Notes: generated by a model from the letters alone, not told the origin. 42,671 nucleotides of DNA from Acidimicrobiales bacterium (GCA_036399815.1 DASWMK010000174.1:1-42671), one strand, 5' to 3'; numbered from the stretch's first letter, positions 19,601-28,225 are shown. Program-made: numbers and translations.

Positions 19601-20709
19601 CCCTCAATCCGGTCCGGGATCGCCGCGAGGAAACGGTCGATCTCGTCGTCGCCCGTCCAGAAGTGGGCCGAGATCCGGATCTTCCCATCGGGGAATGAGA
19701 CGGCAAACCCGGAAGCAATGAGGTCGGCATGCAGGCGGTCGGCGCCCGGCGCCGAGAACGACACGATCCCCGAGCGGGCCGCCTCGCCGTCCCGGCCGAG
19801 CACCTCGAGGCCCCGGCCGGCCAGCCCCTCCCGGAGGCGGGCGGCGAGGGCCAGGACCCGGGCGGCGACGGCGTCGGGCCCGGCCGCCTCGAGCTCGGCC
19901 AGGGCGGCGGCCAGGCCGGCGATGCCGACGAAGTTCGGCATGCCGCCCTCCACCCGGCGGGCGCCGGGGCGCAGCGGCAGGTCGTAGGTGAAGTGGCCCT
20001 CGCCCCGGACCAGCAGGTCCTGGGAGCGGTCGAAGCCGAACCAGCCGGCCGGCGCCCGGCGCAGCAGGTCGAGGCGGTCGCGGCGGCAGTAGAAGACGCC
20101 GGTGCCGGGCGGCGCGCACAGCCACTTGTGGCCGCCGGCGGCGAGGAAGTCGACCGGCGCGGCCCGCACGTCGACGGGCAGGGCGCCGAGGCTCTGGACG
20201 GCGTCGACGCACACCAGCGCGCCCGCGGTGGCGGCCACCCGGCACACGGCGGCGAGGTCGATCCGGAAGCCGGTGAGGAAGTGCACGTGGCTGACCGCGA
20301 CCAGGCGGGTGGACGGCCCGACGGCGGCGGCGACGTCGGCGAGGTCGTAGCCGCCGTCCCGCTCCGGCACCCAGCGGAGGACGACGCCCCGGTCGGCGAG
20401 GCGGCGCCAGGGCTGGACGTTGGCCGGGAAGTCGCGGTCGAACACGACGACCTCGTCGCCCGGTCGCCACTCGAGCCCGTCGGCCACCAGGTGGAGGCCG
20501 GTGCTCGTGTTGGGCACGAGGGCGACCTCGTCGTCGTCGCAGCCGAGCAGGCGGGCCGTGGCCGAGCGGGCCGCCTCCCTCGCCGCGAAGAACCGGCCGT
20601 ACGCCGCCGACCCGGTGGCCAGCACCTCGTCGGCGGCCTCGTGGACGGCGGCCACGGCGGCCGGGCGGACGAGCCCGATGCCGGCGTAGTCCAGGTAGGC
20701 GCCGGCCAT
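19597..20709 (-). CDS. Class V aminotransferase-fold PLP enzyme
   Basis: This 370-residue protein belongs to the class V aminotransferase / cysteine desulfurase / isopenicillin-N-epimerase superfamily. Cofactor-site residues are visible: VPNTSTGLH (phosphate), SHVHFLTG, CVDAVQSLG with the Asp that pairs with the pyridine nitrogen, and the Schiff-base Lys in AAGGHKWLCAPPGTG. There is no obvious catalytic Cys loop of the NifS type, so desulfurase activity is doubtful. The ATG overlaps the MFS stop by one base (TGATG), so the two are co-translated. It lies 62 nt before the small peptide gene. The substrate is unknown, and it could act on that peptide or on a free amino acid. Confidence 0.88.
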   Translation of the reverse strand: MAGAYLDYAGIGLVRPAAVAAVHEAADEVLATGSAAYGRFFAAREAARSATARLLGCDDDEVALVPNTSTGLHLVADGLEWRPGDEVVVFDRDFPANVQPWRRLADRGVVLRWVPERDGGYDLADVAAAVGPSTRLVAVSHVHFLTGFRIDLAAVCRVAATAGALVCVDAVQSLGALPVDVRAAPVDFLAAGGHKWLCAPPGTGVFYCRRDRLDLLRRAPAGWFGFDRSQDLLVRGEGHFTYDLPLRPGARRVEGGMPNFVGIAGLAAALAELEAAGPDAVAARVLALAARLREGLAGRGLEVLGRDGEAARSGIVSFSAPGADRLHADLIASGFAVSFPDGKIRISAHFWTGDDEIDRFLAAIPDRIEG

Positions 20710-21941
20710 CAGCGGTCGCCGACGGGCGCCAGCTCGCGGGGCGCCTGCGTGCCGGCGACCGTCCACAGCGCGGCGCCGATGGCGGCGGCGACCGGGATCC
20801 CGTGCAGGATCAGCACGTACCCGGCCACCCAGTCGGGGGCGGCGACGAGCGACGTCACCAGCAGGCCGACCACGAACCCGGCGTTGACGACCACCTGGGC
20901 CAGGCCGAACACGCTGCCCCGCCTGGCGTCGGGCAGGTGCTGGACGGCCTGCTTGAACGTGATCTCGCTGAACGCGTCGCCGAGGCCGGCGACGGCGGCG
21001 GCGGCGAGCATGGCCGGCCACGGGTCGAGCCAGAAGATGGCGATGAACCCGGCCGACATGACCGAGGTCGCCAGGTAGAACACCAGCTGGGGGGCCCGCT
21101 CGATGACGGCGGCCAGGGCGGGGCGGAGGACGAGGCTGCCGAAAAGGGTCCCGGCCGCCCACGCCATCCACAGCGCGCCGGTGACCGAGGCCGGGTTGGC
21201 GGGGTCGCGCTCGCCGCCGAGCACGGGCAGGCCGACGTGGTGGGACGAGCTGCCGAAGGCGTCGAGGCCCCGGACGACGACCAGCCCGAGGATGCCGGCG
21301 CCGGCGAGCGCGGCCCAGCCCGGCGCCGGTCCCCGCCGGCCGGCCGCCAACCGCGTGTCGTCGAGGTCGTCGCCCTCGTCCTCCCGGAGGCGGAGGGGCA
21401 GGGTCAGCACGGCCAGCGCCGAGACGCCGTAGGTGGCGGCGTCGAGCGCGAACACGCCGCGGAACCCGACGACGGGGACGGCGATCGTCGCCAGCCCCAT
21501 GCCGACCACCAGCGCGGCCCCCTTGATGCCCGAGACCACGCTGTTGACCAGCTGGACCCGGCCCTTGGCGAGGGCCGGCGTGGCCGCGGCCAGGGTCGCC
21601 TCGAACACCGACCGGCCGGCGCCCACGACGACCACGGCCGGGAACAGCCAGCCGAGCTGCGCGCCCGACGGCACGACGGCCAGCACGACGAGGGCGGCCA
21701 TGCGGACGAGGTCGGCGGTGAGCATGGCCCGCCGGCGGTCCCACCGGCCGCCCCACCGGTGGCCGAGGCGCCCGCCGACGATGCCGCCGCCGTAGAGGCA
21801 CAGCCCCACGAGCCCGGTGGCGAGCACCGACTCGGTGCGCACCCAGACGAACACGCCGATGCACACGAAGTCGAGCGCGAACCCGACGTCGGAGACGGCC
21901 TTCGCCGTCAGCAGGCCGACGACCGGGAGGGAGGGCTTCAT
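20709..21941 (-). CDS. MFS transporter
   Basis: This 410-residue membrane protein has about 12 hydrophobic helices and the MFS loop GGRLGHRWGGRWDRRRAML between helices 2 and 3. A short, acidic, Arg-rich cytoplasmic loop (LREDEGDDLDDTRLAAGRR) separates the two six-helix halves. It resembles EntS-like and macrolide-type exporters. It is the first gene of the minus-strand cluster and is coupled to the aminotransferase by a TGATG overlap, so an export role for the cluster's product is plausible. The ribosome-binding site is weak. A TATCCT hexamer at 21979-21984 (minus strand) could be its -10 element. Confidence 0.88.
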   Translation of the reverse strand: MKPSLPVVGLLTAKAVSDVGFALDFVCIGVFVWVRTESVLATGLVGLCLYGGGIVGGRLGHRWGGRWDRRRAMLTADLVRMAALVVLAVVPSGAQLGWLFPAVVVVGAGRSVFEATLAAATPALAKGRVQLVNSVVSGIKGAALVVGMGLATIAVPVVGFRGVFALDAATYGVSALAVLTLPLRLREDEGDDLDDTRLAAGRRGPAPGWAALAGAGILGLVVVRGLDAFGSSSHHVGLPVLGGERDPANPASVTGALWMAWAAGTLFGSLVLRPALAAVIERAPQLVFYLATSVMSAGFIAIFWLDPWPAMLAAAAVAGLGDAFSEITFKQAVQHLPDARRGSVFGLAQVVVNAGFVVGLLVTSLVAAPDWVAGYVLILHGIPVAAAIGAALWTVAGTQAPRELAPVGDR

Positions 21942-22138
21942 CGGGCGGCCACCACGGGGTCTTGGTCGGGGCACGCGCAGGATAGATGGTCGGCTTCGGC
22001 GCCGTGCCGTCGCCCACCATTGCCGGTAGAGGCCCGTCCGGGTGGAGCGGGTATTTCGGGAAAGGTAAAGCCGCTGTTTGCTCGGCCGGTGCAAGGAACG
22101 GCGGCCGGAGGGTCCACCAGCCGGTCGGCCCGGCGGGG

Positions 22139-22144
22139 TAGCGT
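22139..22144 (+). promoter_or_regulatory. Probable -10 element of a leaderless ruvC promoter
   Basis: TAGCGT lies 7 nt before the ruvC GTG. The 210-nt gap between the divergent MFS and ruvC genes also contains a distinctly A/T-richer patch (22050-22085), probably promoter DNA, but no clear -35 box was found there. Confidence 0.4.
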
Positions 22145-22151
22145 CGAACCC

Positions 22152-22649
22152 GTGTTCGTCCTCGGCATCGACCCTGGGCTCTCGCGGTGCGGCTACGGCG
22201 CCGTCGACCAGCCCGCCGGCGGCCGGCCCCGGGCGGTGGCCATCGGCGTGCTGACGACCAGCCCGGACCTCGACCTGCCCGTCCGGCTGGCCGCCCTCCA
22301 GCGGGAGGTGCGGGGCCTGCTCACCGAGCTCCGGCCGGACGTCGTCGCCGTCGAGCGGGTGTTCTTCCAGCGCAACGTGCGCACGGCGATGTCGGTCGGC
22401 CAGGCGAGCGGGATCGCCATGGCCGAGGCGGCGGCCGCCGGGTGCGCCGTGCACCAGTACTCGCCCAACCAGGTGAAGGAGGCGGTGGCCGGCTGGGGGG
22501 CGGCACCGAAGGAGCAGGTCGAGCGGATGGTCCAGACCCTGCTCGGGCTCGACCGGCCGCTCAAGCCGGACGCGGCCGACGCCACCGCCCTCGCCCTCTG
22601 CCACCTGGCGATGGCGCCGCTGCTCACCCGGCTGGCGGCCCGGTCGTGA
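22152..22649 (+). CDS. ruvC: Holliday junction resolvase RuvC
   Basis: RuvC cuts Holliday junctions symmetrically during recombination repair. The 165-residue protein shows the four-acid RNase H-type active site: Asp7 (GIDPGLSRCGYG), Glu in VAVERVFFQRN, and the two acids in KPDAADATALALCH near the C-terminus. The length is normal. The GTG start is preceded by a -10-like TAGCGT at 7 nt, which suggests leaderless translation. The stop overlaps the ruvA GTG by 4 nt. Confidence 0.97.
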   Translation: MFVLGIDPGLSRCGYGAVDQPAGGRPRAVAIGVLTTSPDLDLPVRLAALQREVRGLLTELRPDVVAVERVFFQRNVRTAMSVGQASGIAMAEAAAAGCAVHQYSPNQVKEAVAGWGAAPKEQVERMVQTLLGLDRPLKPDAADATALALCHLAMAPLLTRLAARS

Positions 22650-23269
22650 TCGGCTCGCTGCGGGGGCGCCTCGTCGACCGCGACCCGAGGGGCGAGGTCC
22701 TCGTCGAGGTGGGCGGGGTGGGCTACCGGGTGACCGTCGCCCCGGCCACCCTGGCCCGGCTGGGCGAGCCCGGCGCCGAGGTCTTCGTGTGGGTCCACCA
22801 GCACCTGCGGGAGGACGCGTCGGTCCTCTACGGGTTCGCGGCGAAGGACGAGCGGGCCTGCTTCGAGGCGCTGCTCGGCGCTCACGGCGTGGGGCCGGCG
22901 CTGGCGCTCGCCATCCTGTCGGTGCACGGGCCGGTGGAGCTGCGCCGGGCGCTCGCGGAGGACGACCTGGCCGCGCTGTGCCTCGTGCCCGGCGTGGGCC
23001 GGAAGACGGCGGCGCGCCTGCTGGTGGAGCTGAAGTCCCGCCTCGACCTCGATCTGGACGGGGCGGCCGAGGTGGCGGCCATCGGCGGGTCGGTGCTGGT
23101 GGACACCGGGCCGCCGTCGGCCAAGGCGGACGTGCGGGCCGCGCTGGCCGGGCTGGGCTACGGGCCCGACGAGGTGCGGGCCGCGCTGCGCGAGCTGCCC
23201 GACGACGGCGACCCCGCCCTGCTTCTCCGGCAGGCCCTCCAGGTGCTGGCCGGGGCGAGGACGGCGTGA
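22646..23269 (+). CDS. ruvA: Holliday junction branch migration protein RuvA
   Basis: RuvA is the junction-binding subunit that loads the RuvB motor. The 207-residue protein has the OB-fold start ([29 protein letters not shown]), helix-hairpin-helix motifs ([14 protein letters not shown] and [17 protein letters not shown]), and the flexible C-terminal three-helix domain that contacts RuvB ([17 protein letters not shown]). The GTG start lies within the ruvC stop (GTGA). The ruvB gene begins 34 nt downstream. Confidence 0.97.
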   Translation: MIGSLRGRLVDRDPRGEVLVEVGGVGYRVTVAPATLARLGEPGAEVFVWVHQHLREDASVLYGFAAKDERACFEALLGAHGVGPALALAILSVHGPVELRRALAEDDLAALCLVPGVGRKTAARLLVELKSRLDLDLDGAAEVAAIGGSVLVDTGPPSAKADVRAALAGLGYGPDEVRAALRELPDDGDPALLLRQALQVLAGARTA

Positions 23270-23303
23270 TGGGTGGCGCCGCGCCAGGGGCGGGAGGGGG
23301 CTG

Positions 23304-24338
23304 ATGCGGGAGGAGCTGCTCACCCCGGAGCCGGTCGAGGCCGAGCTGTCGGCCGAGGCCGGGCTGCGCCCCCGGTCGCTCGCCGAGTTCGTCGGCCAGG
23401 CGGAGCTGAAGGAGCACCTGTCGATCATCCTCGAGGCCGCCCGCCGCCGGGGGCAGGCCGCCGACCACCTGCTCTTCGCCGGGCCGCCGGGGCTCGGGAA
23501 GACGTCGCTGGCCGGGATCGTGGCCGCCGAGATGGGGGTGCGGCTCCACGTCACGTCGGGGCCGGCGCTGGAGCGGGCCGGCGACGTCGCCGCCATCCTC
23601 ACCCAGCTGGACGAGGGCGACGTGCTGTTCATCGACGAGCTCCACCGGCTGGCCCGGGCGGTGGAGGAGGTCCTCTACCCGGCCATGGAGGACTTCCAGC
23701 TGGACATCGTGCTCGGCCGGGGGCCGGCGGCCCGGTCGCTGCGCCTCGACCTGCCCCGGTTCACCCTCGTCGGCGCCACCACCCGCACGGGGCTGCTCAC
23801 CGGGCCGCTGCGGGACCGCTTCGGGCTCGTGTCCCGGCTGGACTACTACGACCCGGACGACCTCCGGGCCATCGTGCTGCGGGCCGCCGGCATCCTCGGG
23901 GTGCGGGTGGACGACGGCGGCGCGGCCGAGATCGCCCGGCGGGCGAGGGGCACTCCCCGGATCGCCAACCGCCTGCTGCGCCGGGTGCGGGACGTGGCCG
24001 AGGTGCGGGGCGACGGCGTGGTCGACCGGGCGTCGGCGGCGGCCGGGCTGGCCCTGTTCAACGTCGACGAGCGGGGCCTCGACAAGGTCGACCGGGCCAT
24101 CCTGTCGGCGCTGTGCGAGCGCTACGGCGGCGGCCCGGTGGGCCTGTCCACCCTGGCCATCAGCGTCGGCGAGCCGCCCGAGACCCTGGAGGACGTGCAC
24201 GAGCCGTTCCTCATCCAGCAGGGCCTGCTCGCCCGCACCCCGAGGGGCCGGGTCGCCACCCCGGCGGCGTGGGGCCACCTCGGCCTCGCCCCACCCCCGC
24301 CGCCGCCCACCCCCGCCGACCCCGGCCTGTTCGGCTGA
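23304..24338 (+). CDS. ruvB: Holliday junction ATP-dependent helicase RuvB
   Basis: RuvB is the AAA+ motor that drives branch migration with RuvA. The 344-residue protein has Walker [10 protein letters not shown] at about 59, Walker [10 protein letters not shown] at about 110, sensor 1 in [19 protein letters not shown], and the C-terminal winged helix ending in [21 protein letters not shown]. The final Pro-rich tail ([15 protein letters not shown]) is a local extension. The ATG follows the ruvA stop by 34 nt with GGGAGGGGG upstream. Confidence 0.98.
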   Translation: MREELLTPEPVEAELSAEAGLRPRSLAEFVGQAELKEHLSIILEAARRRGQAADHLLFAGPPGLGKTSLAGIVAAEMGVRLHVTSGPALERAGDVAAILTQLDEGDVLFIDELHRLARAVEEVLYPAMEDFQLDIVLGRGPAARSLRLDLPRFTLVGATTRTGLLTGPLRDRFGLVSRLDYYDPDDLRAIVLRAAGILGVRVDDGGAAEIARRARGTPRIANRLLRRVRDVAEVRGDGVVDRASAAAGLALFNVDERGLDKVDRAILSALCERYGGGPVGLSTLAISVGEPPETLEDVHEPFLIQQGLLARTPRGRVATPAAWGHLGLAPPPPPPTPADPGLFG

Positions 24339-24343
24339 GCCGC

Positions 24344-24415
24344 CCCGCCGCCGGCGCGATGCGGAAGGCGGCCAACCCCGTCCGTTCCGCTCGAGCGCGC
24401 CGCCCGGCGGCGGGG
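24344..24415. terminator. Possible terminator between ruvB and the convergent oxidase gene
   Basis: CCCCGCCGCCGG (24344-24355) can pair perfectly with CCGGCGGCGGGG (24404-24415), but the loop is 48 nt long. The gap between the converging genes holds nothing else I can identify. Confidence 0.3.
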
Positions 24416-24442
24416 TGCGACGGCGGCGGGCCCGGCGCCTGC

Positions 24443-25534
24443 TCAGGCGCGGGCGGGAGCGTAGGGGGAGAGGTCGACGGGCGGGGTGCGGCCGAGGGCG
24501 AGGTCGGCGGCCAGGCGGCCGACGTAGGGGCCGACGGTGAGGCCGCCGGCGCCGAGGCCGGTGGCGAGCACCACGCCGTCGACGCCGGGGACGGGGCCGA
24601 GGACGGGAAGGCCGTCGGCCGACGCCGGGCGCAGCCCGACCCGCACGTCGGCGACCGTCCCGCCGGCCAGGCCGGGGGCGACGGCCAGGGCCCGGCCCAG
24701 CACCTCGTGCAGGCCGGCGGCCGTCGGCCGGGGGTCGAAGCCCGAGCCGGTCTCCCTCGTCGCCCCGGCGACCACCCGGGACGGGCCGAAGGCGACCAGG
24801 TAGTGGCCGTCGTCGGCCACCACCGACGGCCAGGCCGACGTGTCCGTCCCGGGCAGGTCGAGGTGGACCAGCTGGCCCCGCTGGGGCTCGACGGCGACGG
24901 CGACGCCGAGCGGCGCGCCCGTCGCCCTCACCCACGCGCCCGCCGCCACCACGACGGCGTCGGCCGGGACGGGCCGGCCGTCGACGGCGACCGCCGCCCG
25001 CCCGGCGTCCACCGACAGCGCCGCCCCGCCCGCCACCACGGTGGCGCCCAGCCGCTCGGCCCCGGCCAGCAGGGCGTCGCGCACCCGGCGGCCGTCGACC
25101 CGCCAGCCGTGCTCCACGTGCACGCCGGCCAGCCGCTTGTCGAGGGGCGGGAACCAGCGGACCGGCTCGCCCGGCGCCAGACGGGTGACGGCCCCGACGG
25201 CCGGCTCGGCTGCGGCCCGCCGCTCGGCCAGCGCCGCCGCCCGTTCGACCACGGCCGGGTCGGCCGACACGAGCAGGCCGCCGACGTCGGCCCAACCGAC
25301 GTCGGCGCCGAGCGCCTCGACGAGCGGCGGGTAGGCGAGCGCGGCGGCGCGGGCGAGCTCGTACCAGCGCGGGTCTTCCACGCCCGACAGCCAGGGGCAG
25401 ACGATCCCGGCCCCGGCGGCCGTCGCCTGGCCCGGCCGCCCGGCGTCGACGACGGCGACCTCGGCGCCCGCCCCGGCCAGGTGGAAGGCGGCGGCGGCCC
25501 CGACGATCCCGCGGCCGACGACGAGGACCCGCAC
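24443..25534 (-). CDS. FAD-dependent amine/amino-acid oxidoreductase (DAO family)
   Basis: The 363-residue flavoprotein is of the D-amino-acid oxidase / glycine oxidase / DadA superfamily. An N-terminal FAD-binding Rossmann motif is present (VLVVGRGIVGAAAAFHL), followed by VVDAGRPGQATAAGAGIVCP. A central substrate domain and the C-terminal FAD-closing segment (GLRPASADGLPVLGPVPG ... LATGLGAGGLTVGP) complete the fold. The likely reaction is oxidative deamination of a glycine-like or D-amino acid. The GTG at 25534 was chosen at the start of the Rossmann strand, 11 nt after the DUF2993-like gene on the same strand, so the two probably form an operon. Confidence 0.85.
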   Translation of the reverse strand: MRVLVVGRGIVGAAAAFHLAGAGAEVAVVDAGRPGQATAAGAGIVCPWLSGVEDPRWYELARAAALAYPPLVEALGADVGWADVGGLLVSADPAVVERAAALAERRAAAEPAVGAVTRLAPGEPVRWFPPLDKRLAGVHVEHGWRVDGRRVRDALLAGAERLGATVVAGGAALSVDAGRAAVAVDGRPVPADAVVVAAGAWVRATGAPLGVAVAVEPQRGQLVHLDLPGTDTSAWPSVVADDGHYLVAFGPSRVVAGATRETGSGFDPRPTAAGLHEVLGRALAVAPGLAGGTVADVRVGLRPASADGLPVLGPVPGVDGVVLATGLGAGGLTVGPYVGRLAADLALGRTPPVDLSPYAPARA

Positions 25535-25545
25535 GGCCGACCGGC

Positions 25546-26385
25546 TCAGGCCGGGGGCCGGAACGGCGACAGGTCGAGCGCGGCGCCGGTGAAGGAGCGC
25601 ACCTGGCGGACCAGCCGGTCGAGCTGGGCCGGGCGGATCGGCGCCCGCCACTCCTCGACCACGCCGGCCACCCGGACCCCGCCGGGCGCCAGCGCCACCT
25701 CGGTGACGTGCAGCCCGGGGACGACCGGGAGGGGGATGGCCGGCCGGGGCACCAGCCGGGCGCCGGCGACGAAGCGGCGCGACCCCCGCACGACCACCGA
25801 GCGGGTGGCGAGCCGCACGGAGCCGCCGTCGAGGACGGGCTCGACCTCGACGTGCCCGAGGTCGGCGTGGTCGGCGAGGTGGGCCCGGGCGACGGCGTCG
25901 TCGCCGACGACGACCCGGAGGCGGCCGGTCACCCGGGCGACGGCCCGGTCCACCTCGTCCCGGCCGACGAGCACCCGGACCTCGACCGGCGCGGCGACGA
26001 GGACGGGCACCTCGCCCGGCTGCACGTGGGCGTTGCGGGCCAGGACGGTGAGGTGGCGGAACGTCCAGGGGTCGGCGGCGACGTCGTCGGCCGCGACGGT
26101 CACCGTCCCGTACTGGCCGACGAGCGGCCCGAGGGTCGGCGGGTCGACGGCGCAGGCCAGCAGCGACAGGGCCACCTCCCGGCCGCCGGCCCGGAACCTC
26201 ACCCGCCGGCCGACGAGCGACGACGACACGGCGGCCACCAGGTCGGTGAGCACGCTGGCCGGCGAGAACCCGAACAGCTCGCCGAGCTTCGGCATCCCGG
26301 GCAGCTGAGGGACGCCGGGCGGCGGCCAGGGCGGCCGGAACCCCCGCAGCCACCCCTCGCCCTGTCCCCCGGTCGTCCCTGGCAT
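25546..26385 (-). CDS. DUF2993 / LmeA-like lipid-binding protein
   Basis: The 279-residue protein resembles the actinobacterial DUF2993 family, to which mycobacterial LmeA (a phospholipid-binding protein of lipomannan elongation) belongs. The pattern is a beta-rich sheet of alternating Val and charged residues, with a central segment around AHLADHADLGHVEVEPVLDGGSVRLATR and a C-terminal PLPVVPGLHVTEVALAPGGVRVAG. The first 45 residues are Pro/Gly-rich and no clear signal peptide is seen, unlike LmeA. The assignment is moderately sure. It is divergent from the GRDP-like gene and in one transcription unit with the oxidase. Confidence 0.6.
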   Translation of the reverse strand: MPGTTGGQGEGWLRGFRPPWPPPGVPQLPGMPKLGELFGFSPASVLTDLVAAVSSSLVGRRVRFRAGGREVALSLLACAVDPPTLGPLVGQYGTVTVAADDVAADPWTFRHLTVLARNAHVQPGEVPVLVAAPVEVRVLVGRDEVDRAVARVTGRLRVVVGDDAVARAHLADHADLGHVEVEPVLDGGSVRLATRSVVVRGSRRFVAGARLVPRPAIPLPVVPGLHVTEVALAPGGVRVAGVVEEWRAPIRPAQLDRLVRQVRSFTGAALDLSPFRPPA

Positions 26386-26442
26386 GGCTTCCCGATCCGG
26401 TCGGCGGGTCTAAGCGAGCGTAGCCCCCGCTTCAGTACCCAA

Positions 26443-26472
26443 TTGACTTAGTTACGTGGTTGTAACTACAGT
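26443..26472 (+). promoter_or_regulatory. Promoter of the GRDP-like gene with an operator-like dyad
   Basis: TTGACT (26443-26448) and TACAGT (26467-26472) are separated by 18 nt. The spacer carries a perfect inverted repeat, TAGTTAC-N6-GTAACTA (26449-26455 and 26462-26468). A dyad placed between -35 and -10 is the usual position for a dimeric repressor such as a MarR or TetR type. The stretch is far richer in A+T than the rest of the window. Confidence 0.6.
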
Positions 26473-26518
26473 GGTGTCATTCTGGGCAAGGGCCCGGTAA
26501 CGACGAAACGGAGACAAC

Positions 26519-26998
26519 ATGTCGGCTGTGAGCGTGCTCGAAGCGACGACCCGCCCCGCGATCGCCGCGATGAGCCTCGTGCAGACGCTGGACTTCAGCA
26601 TGCTGCGAAGGAAGCTCGAAGACCCCGACGAAGGGCTCGGCGTCCCGAGCGAACGGCTCGATGTCCTCGAGCAGGAATACAGGAGGTTCCTCGCGCTCCG
26701 GCTGGCGTACCCGGCTGAGGAGATCACGCCTTGTCGCGCTGTCGACCAGTTCTGGCACGCGCACATTCTCGACACCGAGGCATACGCGAGCGACTGTGAG
26801 CAGCTGTTCGGTCGCTTCGTCCACCACTACCCGTACTTCGGGATGCGCGGTGACGATGACGCTCGGGACCTCCGCGATGCGTTCGCGCGGACGCTCGAGC
26901 TGTACGTCGAGAACTTCGGCGAGCCGCCCGCAGGCACCTGGCCGGTGACGACCGCGGCCAAGTGCCGCACGAAGTGCAAGCCGGTGAAGTGTAAGTAG
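26519..26998 (+). CDS. GRDP-like small protein with a Cys/Lys-rich C-terminal tail
   Basis: The protein has 159 residues. The core (about residues 35-135) matches the bacterial glycine-rich-domain-containing-protein-like (GRDP-like) family, recognised by VDQFWHAHILDTEAY (75-89), DCEQLFGRF and HHYPYFGM. After a Pro/Gly hinge it ends AAKCRTKCKPVKCK, with Cys at 149, 153 and 158; two other Cys are at 72 and 93. The tail could bind metal or be a modified peptide core with the folded domain as leader; this is an inference. GGAG lies 6 nt before the ATG. Early Glu codons are mostly GAA, unlike the GAG-dominated neighbours, which hints at transfer. Its own promoter and terminator make it monocistronic. 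Confidence 0.75.
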   Translation: MSAVSVLEATTRPAIAAMSLVQTLDFSMLRRKLEDPDEGLGVPSERLDVLEQEYRRFLALRLAYPAEEITPCRAVDQFWHAHILDTEAYASDCEQLFGRFVHHYPYFGMRGDDDARDLRDAFARTLELYVENFGEPPAGTWPVTTAAKCRTKCKPVKCK

Positions 26999-27015
26999 GG
27001 CCGGGCGCCCGGAGT

Positions 27016-27035
27016 CCGCTCCGGGGCCGGAGCGG
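27016..27035 (+). terminator. Hairpin terminator after the GRDP-like gene
   Basis: CCGCTCCG and CGGAGCGG form an 8-bp stem with a 4-nt loop, 18 nt after the stop codon. A shorter GC palindrome (27001-27012) precedes it. Confidence 0.55.
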
Positions 27036-27076
27036 CGGCCGGCAGCCGGTAGGTTGGCGAGCCGGAGGTCGCCGGG

Positions 27077-28225
27077 GTGCACATCGAGTTCAACAGCTCG
27101 CCGAGGTCCAGCCTGGGCGTGGAGATGGAGCTGGGGCTGGTCGACGCGGAGACGCGGCGGCTGGTGAGCGCGGCGTCGGACCTGCTGGGCGAGCTCGGCC
27201 GGGGCCATCCCGGCGGTGAGCACCCGAAGGCCAAGCACGAGCTGTTCGAGTCCTGCGTCGAGATCATCACCGGCGTGTGCGCCACGCCGGCCGAGGCCCG
27301 CGACGACCTGGCCCGCACCCTGGACGAGGTGGCGACGGCGGCCGCAGCCCGGAACCTCGACCTCGTGTGCGCCGGCACCCACCCGTTCTCGCCCTGGCAC
27401 GAGCAGCAGATCAGCCCGAGCCCCCGCTACCACCAGCTGGTCGAGGACTGCCGGTGGACGGCGCTGCGGCTGGTGATCTTCGGCGTCCACTTCCACGTCG
27501 GCGTGCGGTCGCCGGAGAAGTCGATCGCCATCGCCAACACGCTCGGCACCTACCTGCCCCACCTGCTCGCCCTGTCCAGCTCCAGCCCCTACCTCGAGGG
27601 CCACGACACCGGCATGGCGTCGGTGCGCACGAAGGTGTTCGAGGCCCTGCCCACGGCCGGGCTGCCCGAGCAGCTCGCCGGGTGGGCGGAGTTCGAGGAG
27701 TTCATGGCGACCCTCCAGCTGGCCGGCGCCATCCGCACGGTGAAGGAGGTGTGGTGGGACATCCGCCCCCACCCGGACTTCGGCACCGTCGAGCTGCGGA
27801 TGTGCGACGGGATCGCCTCGCTGGAGGAGGTGGCGGCGATCGCGTCCCTGGCCCAGAGCCTCGTCGACTGGCTCGACTCGCTCCACGACCGGGGCTACAC
27901 CCTGCCGGTGCCGCCCCAGTGGGTGGTGCGGCAGAACAAGTGGCGGGCGGCCCGCTACGGGCTCGACGCCGAGCTGATCGTCGACGGGTCGGGCGGCCTC
28001 GTGCCGGTCCGCCAGGCCGTCGCCGACACCCTGGAGGAGCTGACGCCGGTGGCCCGGCGCCTCGGCGGCGAGGACGAGCTGCTCGGCGTGCGGCGCATCC
28101 TCGAGCGGGGCTCGTCCGCCGACCGGCAGCGGCGGGTGGTGGAGCAGGGCGGGACCCTGGTGGACGTGGTCGACTCGCTCGCGACCGACCTCGGCGCCCA
28201 CCGGGCCAGCGCCGCGCAATCCTGA
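27077..28225 (+). CDS. GCS2-type carboxylate-amine ligase (YbdK family)
   Basis: The 382-residue protein belongs to the glutamate-cysteine ligase GCS2 / YbdK family, which joins a carboxylate (typically glutamate) to an amine (typically cysteine) using ATP. Features seen are SLGVEMELGLVDAETRRL at the start, HELFESCVEIITGVC, the conserved GVHFHVGV, DIRPHPDFGTVELRMCDG and RQNKWRAARYGLDAELI. The GTG has GGAGGTC upstream, and a TAGGTT hexamer at 27050 could be the -10. The stop overlaps the ATG of the M20 gene (TGATG), so ligase and hydrolase are co-translated. Whether it makes gamma-glutamylcysteine cannot be decided from sequence. Confidence 0.88.
   Translation: MHIEFNSSPRSSLGVEMELGLVDAETRRLVSAASDLLGELGRGHPGGEHPKAKHELFESCVEIITGVCATPAEARDDLARTLDEVATAAAARNLDLVCAGTHPFSPWHEQQISPSPRYHQLVEDCRWTALRLVIFGVHFHVGVRSPEKSIAIANTLGTYLPHLLALSSSSPYLEGHDTGMASVRTKVFEALPTAGLPEQLAGWAEFEEFMATLQLAGAIRTVKEVWWDIRPHPDFGTVELRMCDGIASLEEVAAIASLAQSLVDWLDSLHDRGYTLPVPPQWVVRQNKWRAARYGLDAELIVDGSGGLVPVRQAVADTLEELTPVARRLGGEDELLGVRRILERGSSADRQRRVVEQGGTLVDVVDSLATDLGAHRASAAQS

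Noticed and set aside
19597-20709. Cysteine desulfurase (IscS/SufS) as the identity of the class V aminotransferase
   Set aside because: No catalytic Cys loop of the desulfurase type and no iscU/suf genes nearby; only the superfamily is supported.
21942-25295. Minus-strand extension of the MFS frame beyond its start, across ruvCAB
   Set aside because: The MFS N-terminus begins with a proper first helix at 21941; upstream residues are antisense to ruvC, ruvA and ruvB.
27077-28225. Ergothioneine EgtA or mycothiol ligase as a firm name for the GCS2 gene
   Set aside because: The sequence fits the YbdK/GCS2 family, but no other egt genes are adjacent, so the product cannot be named.
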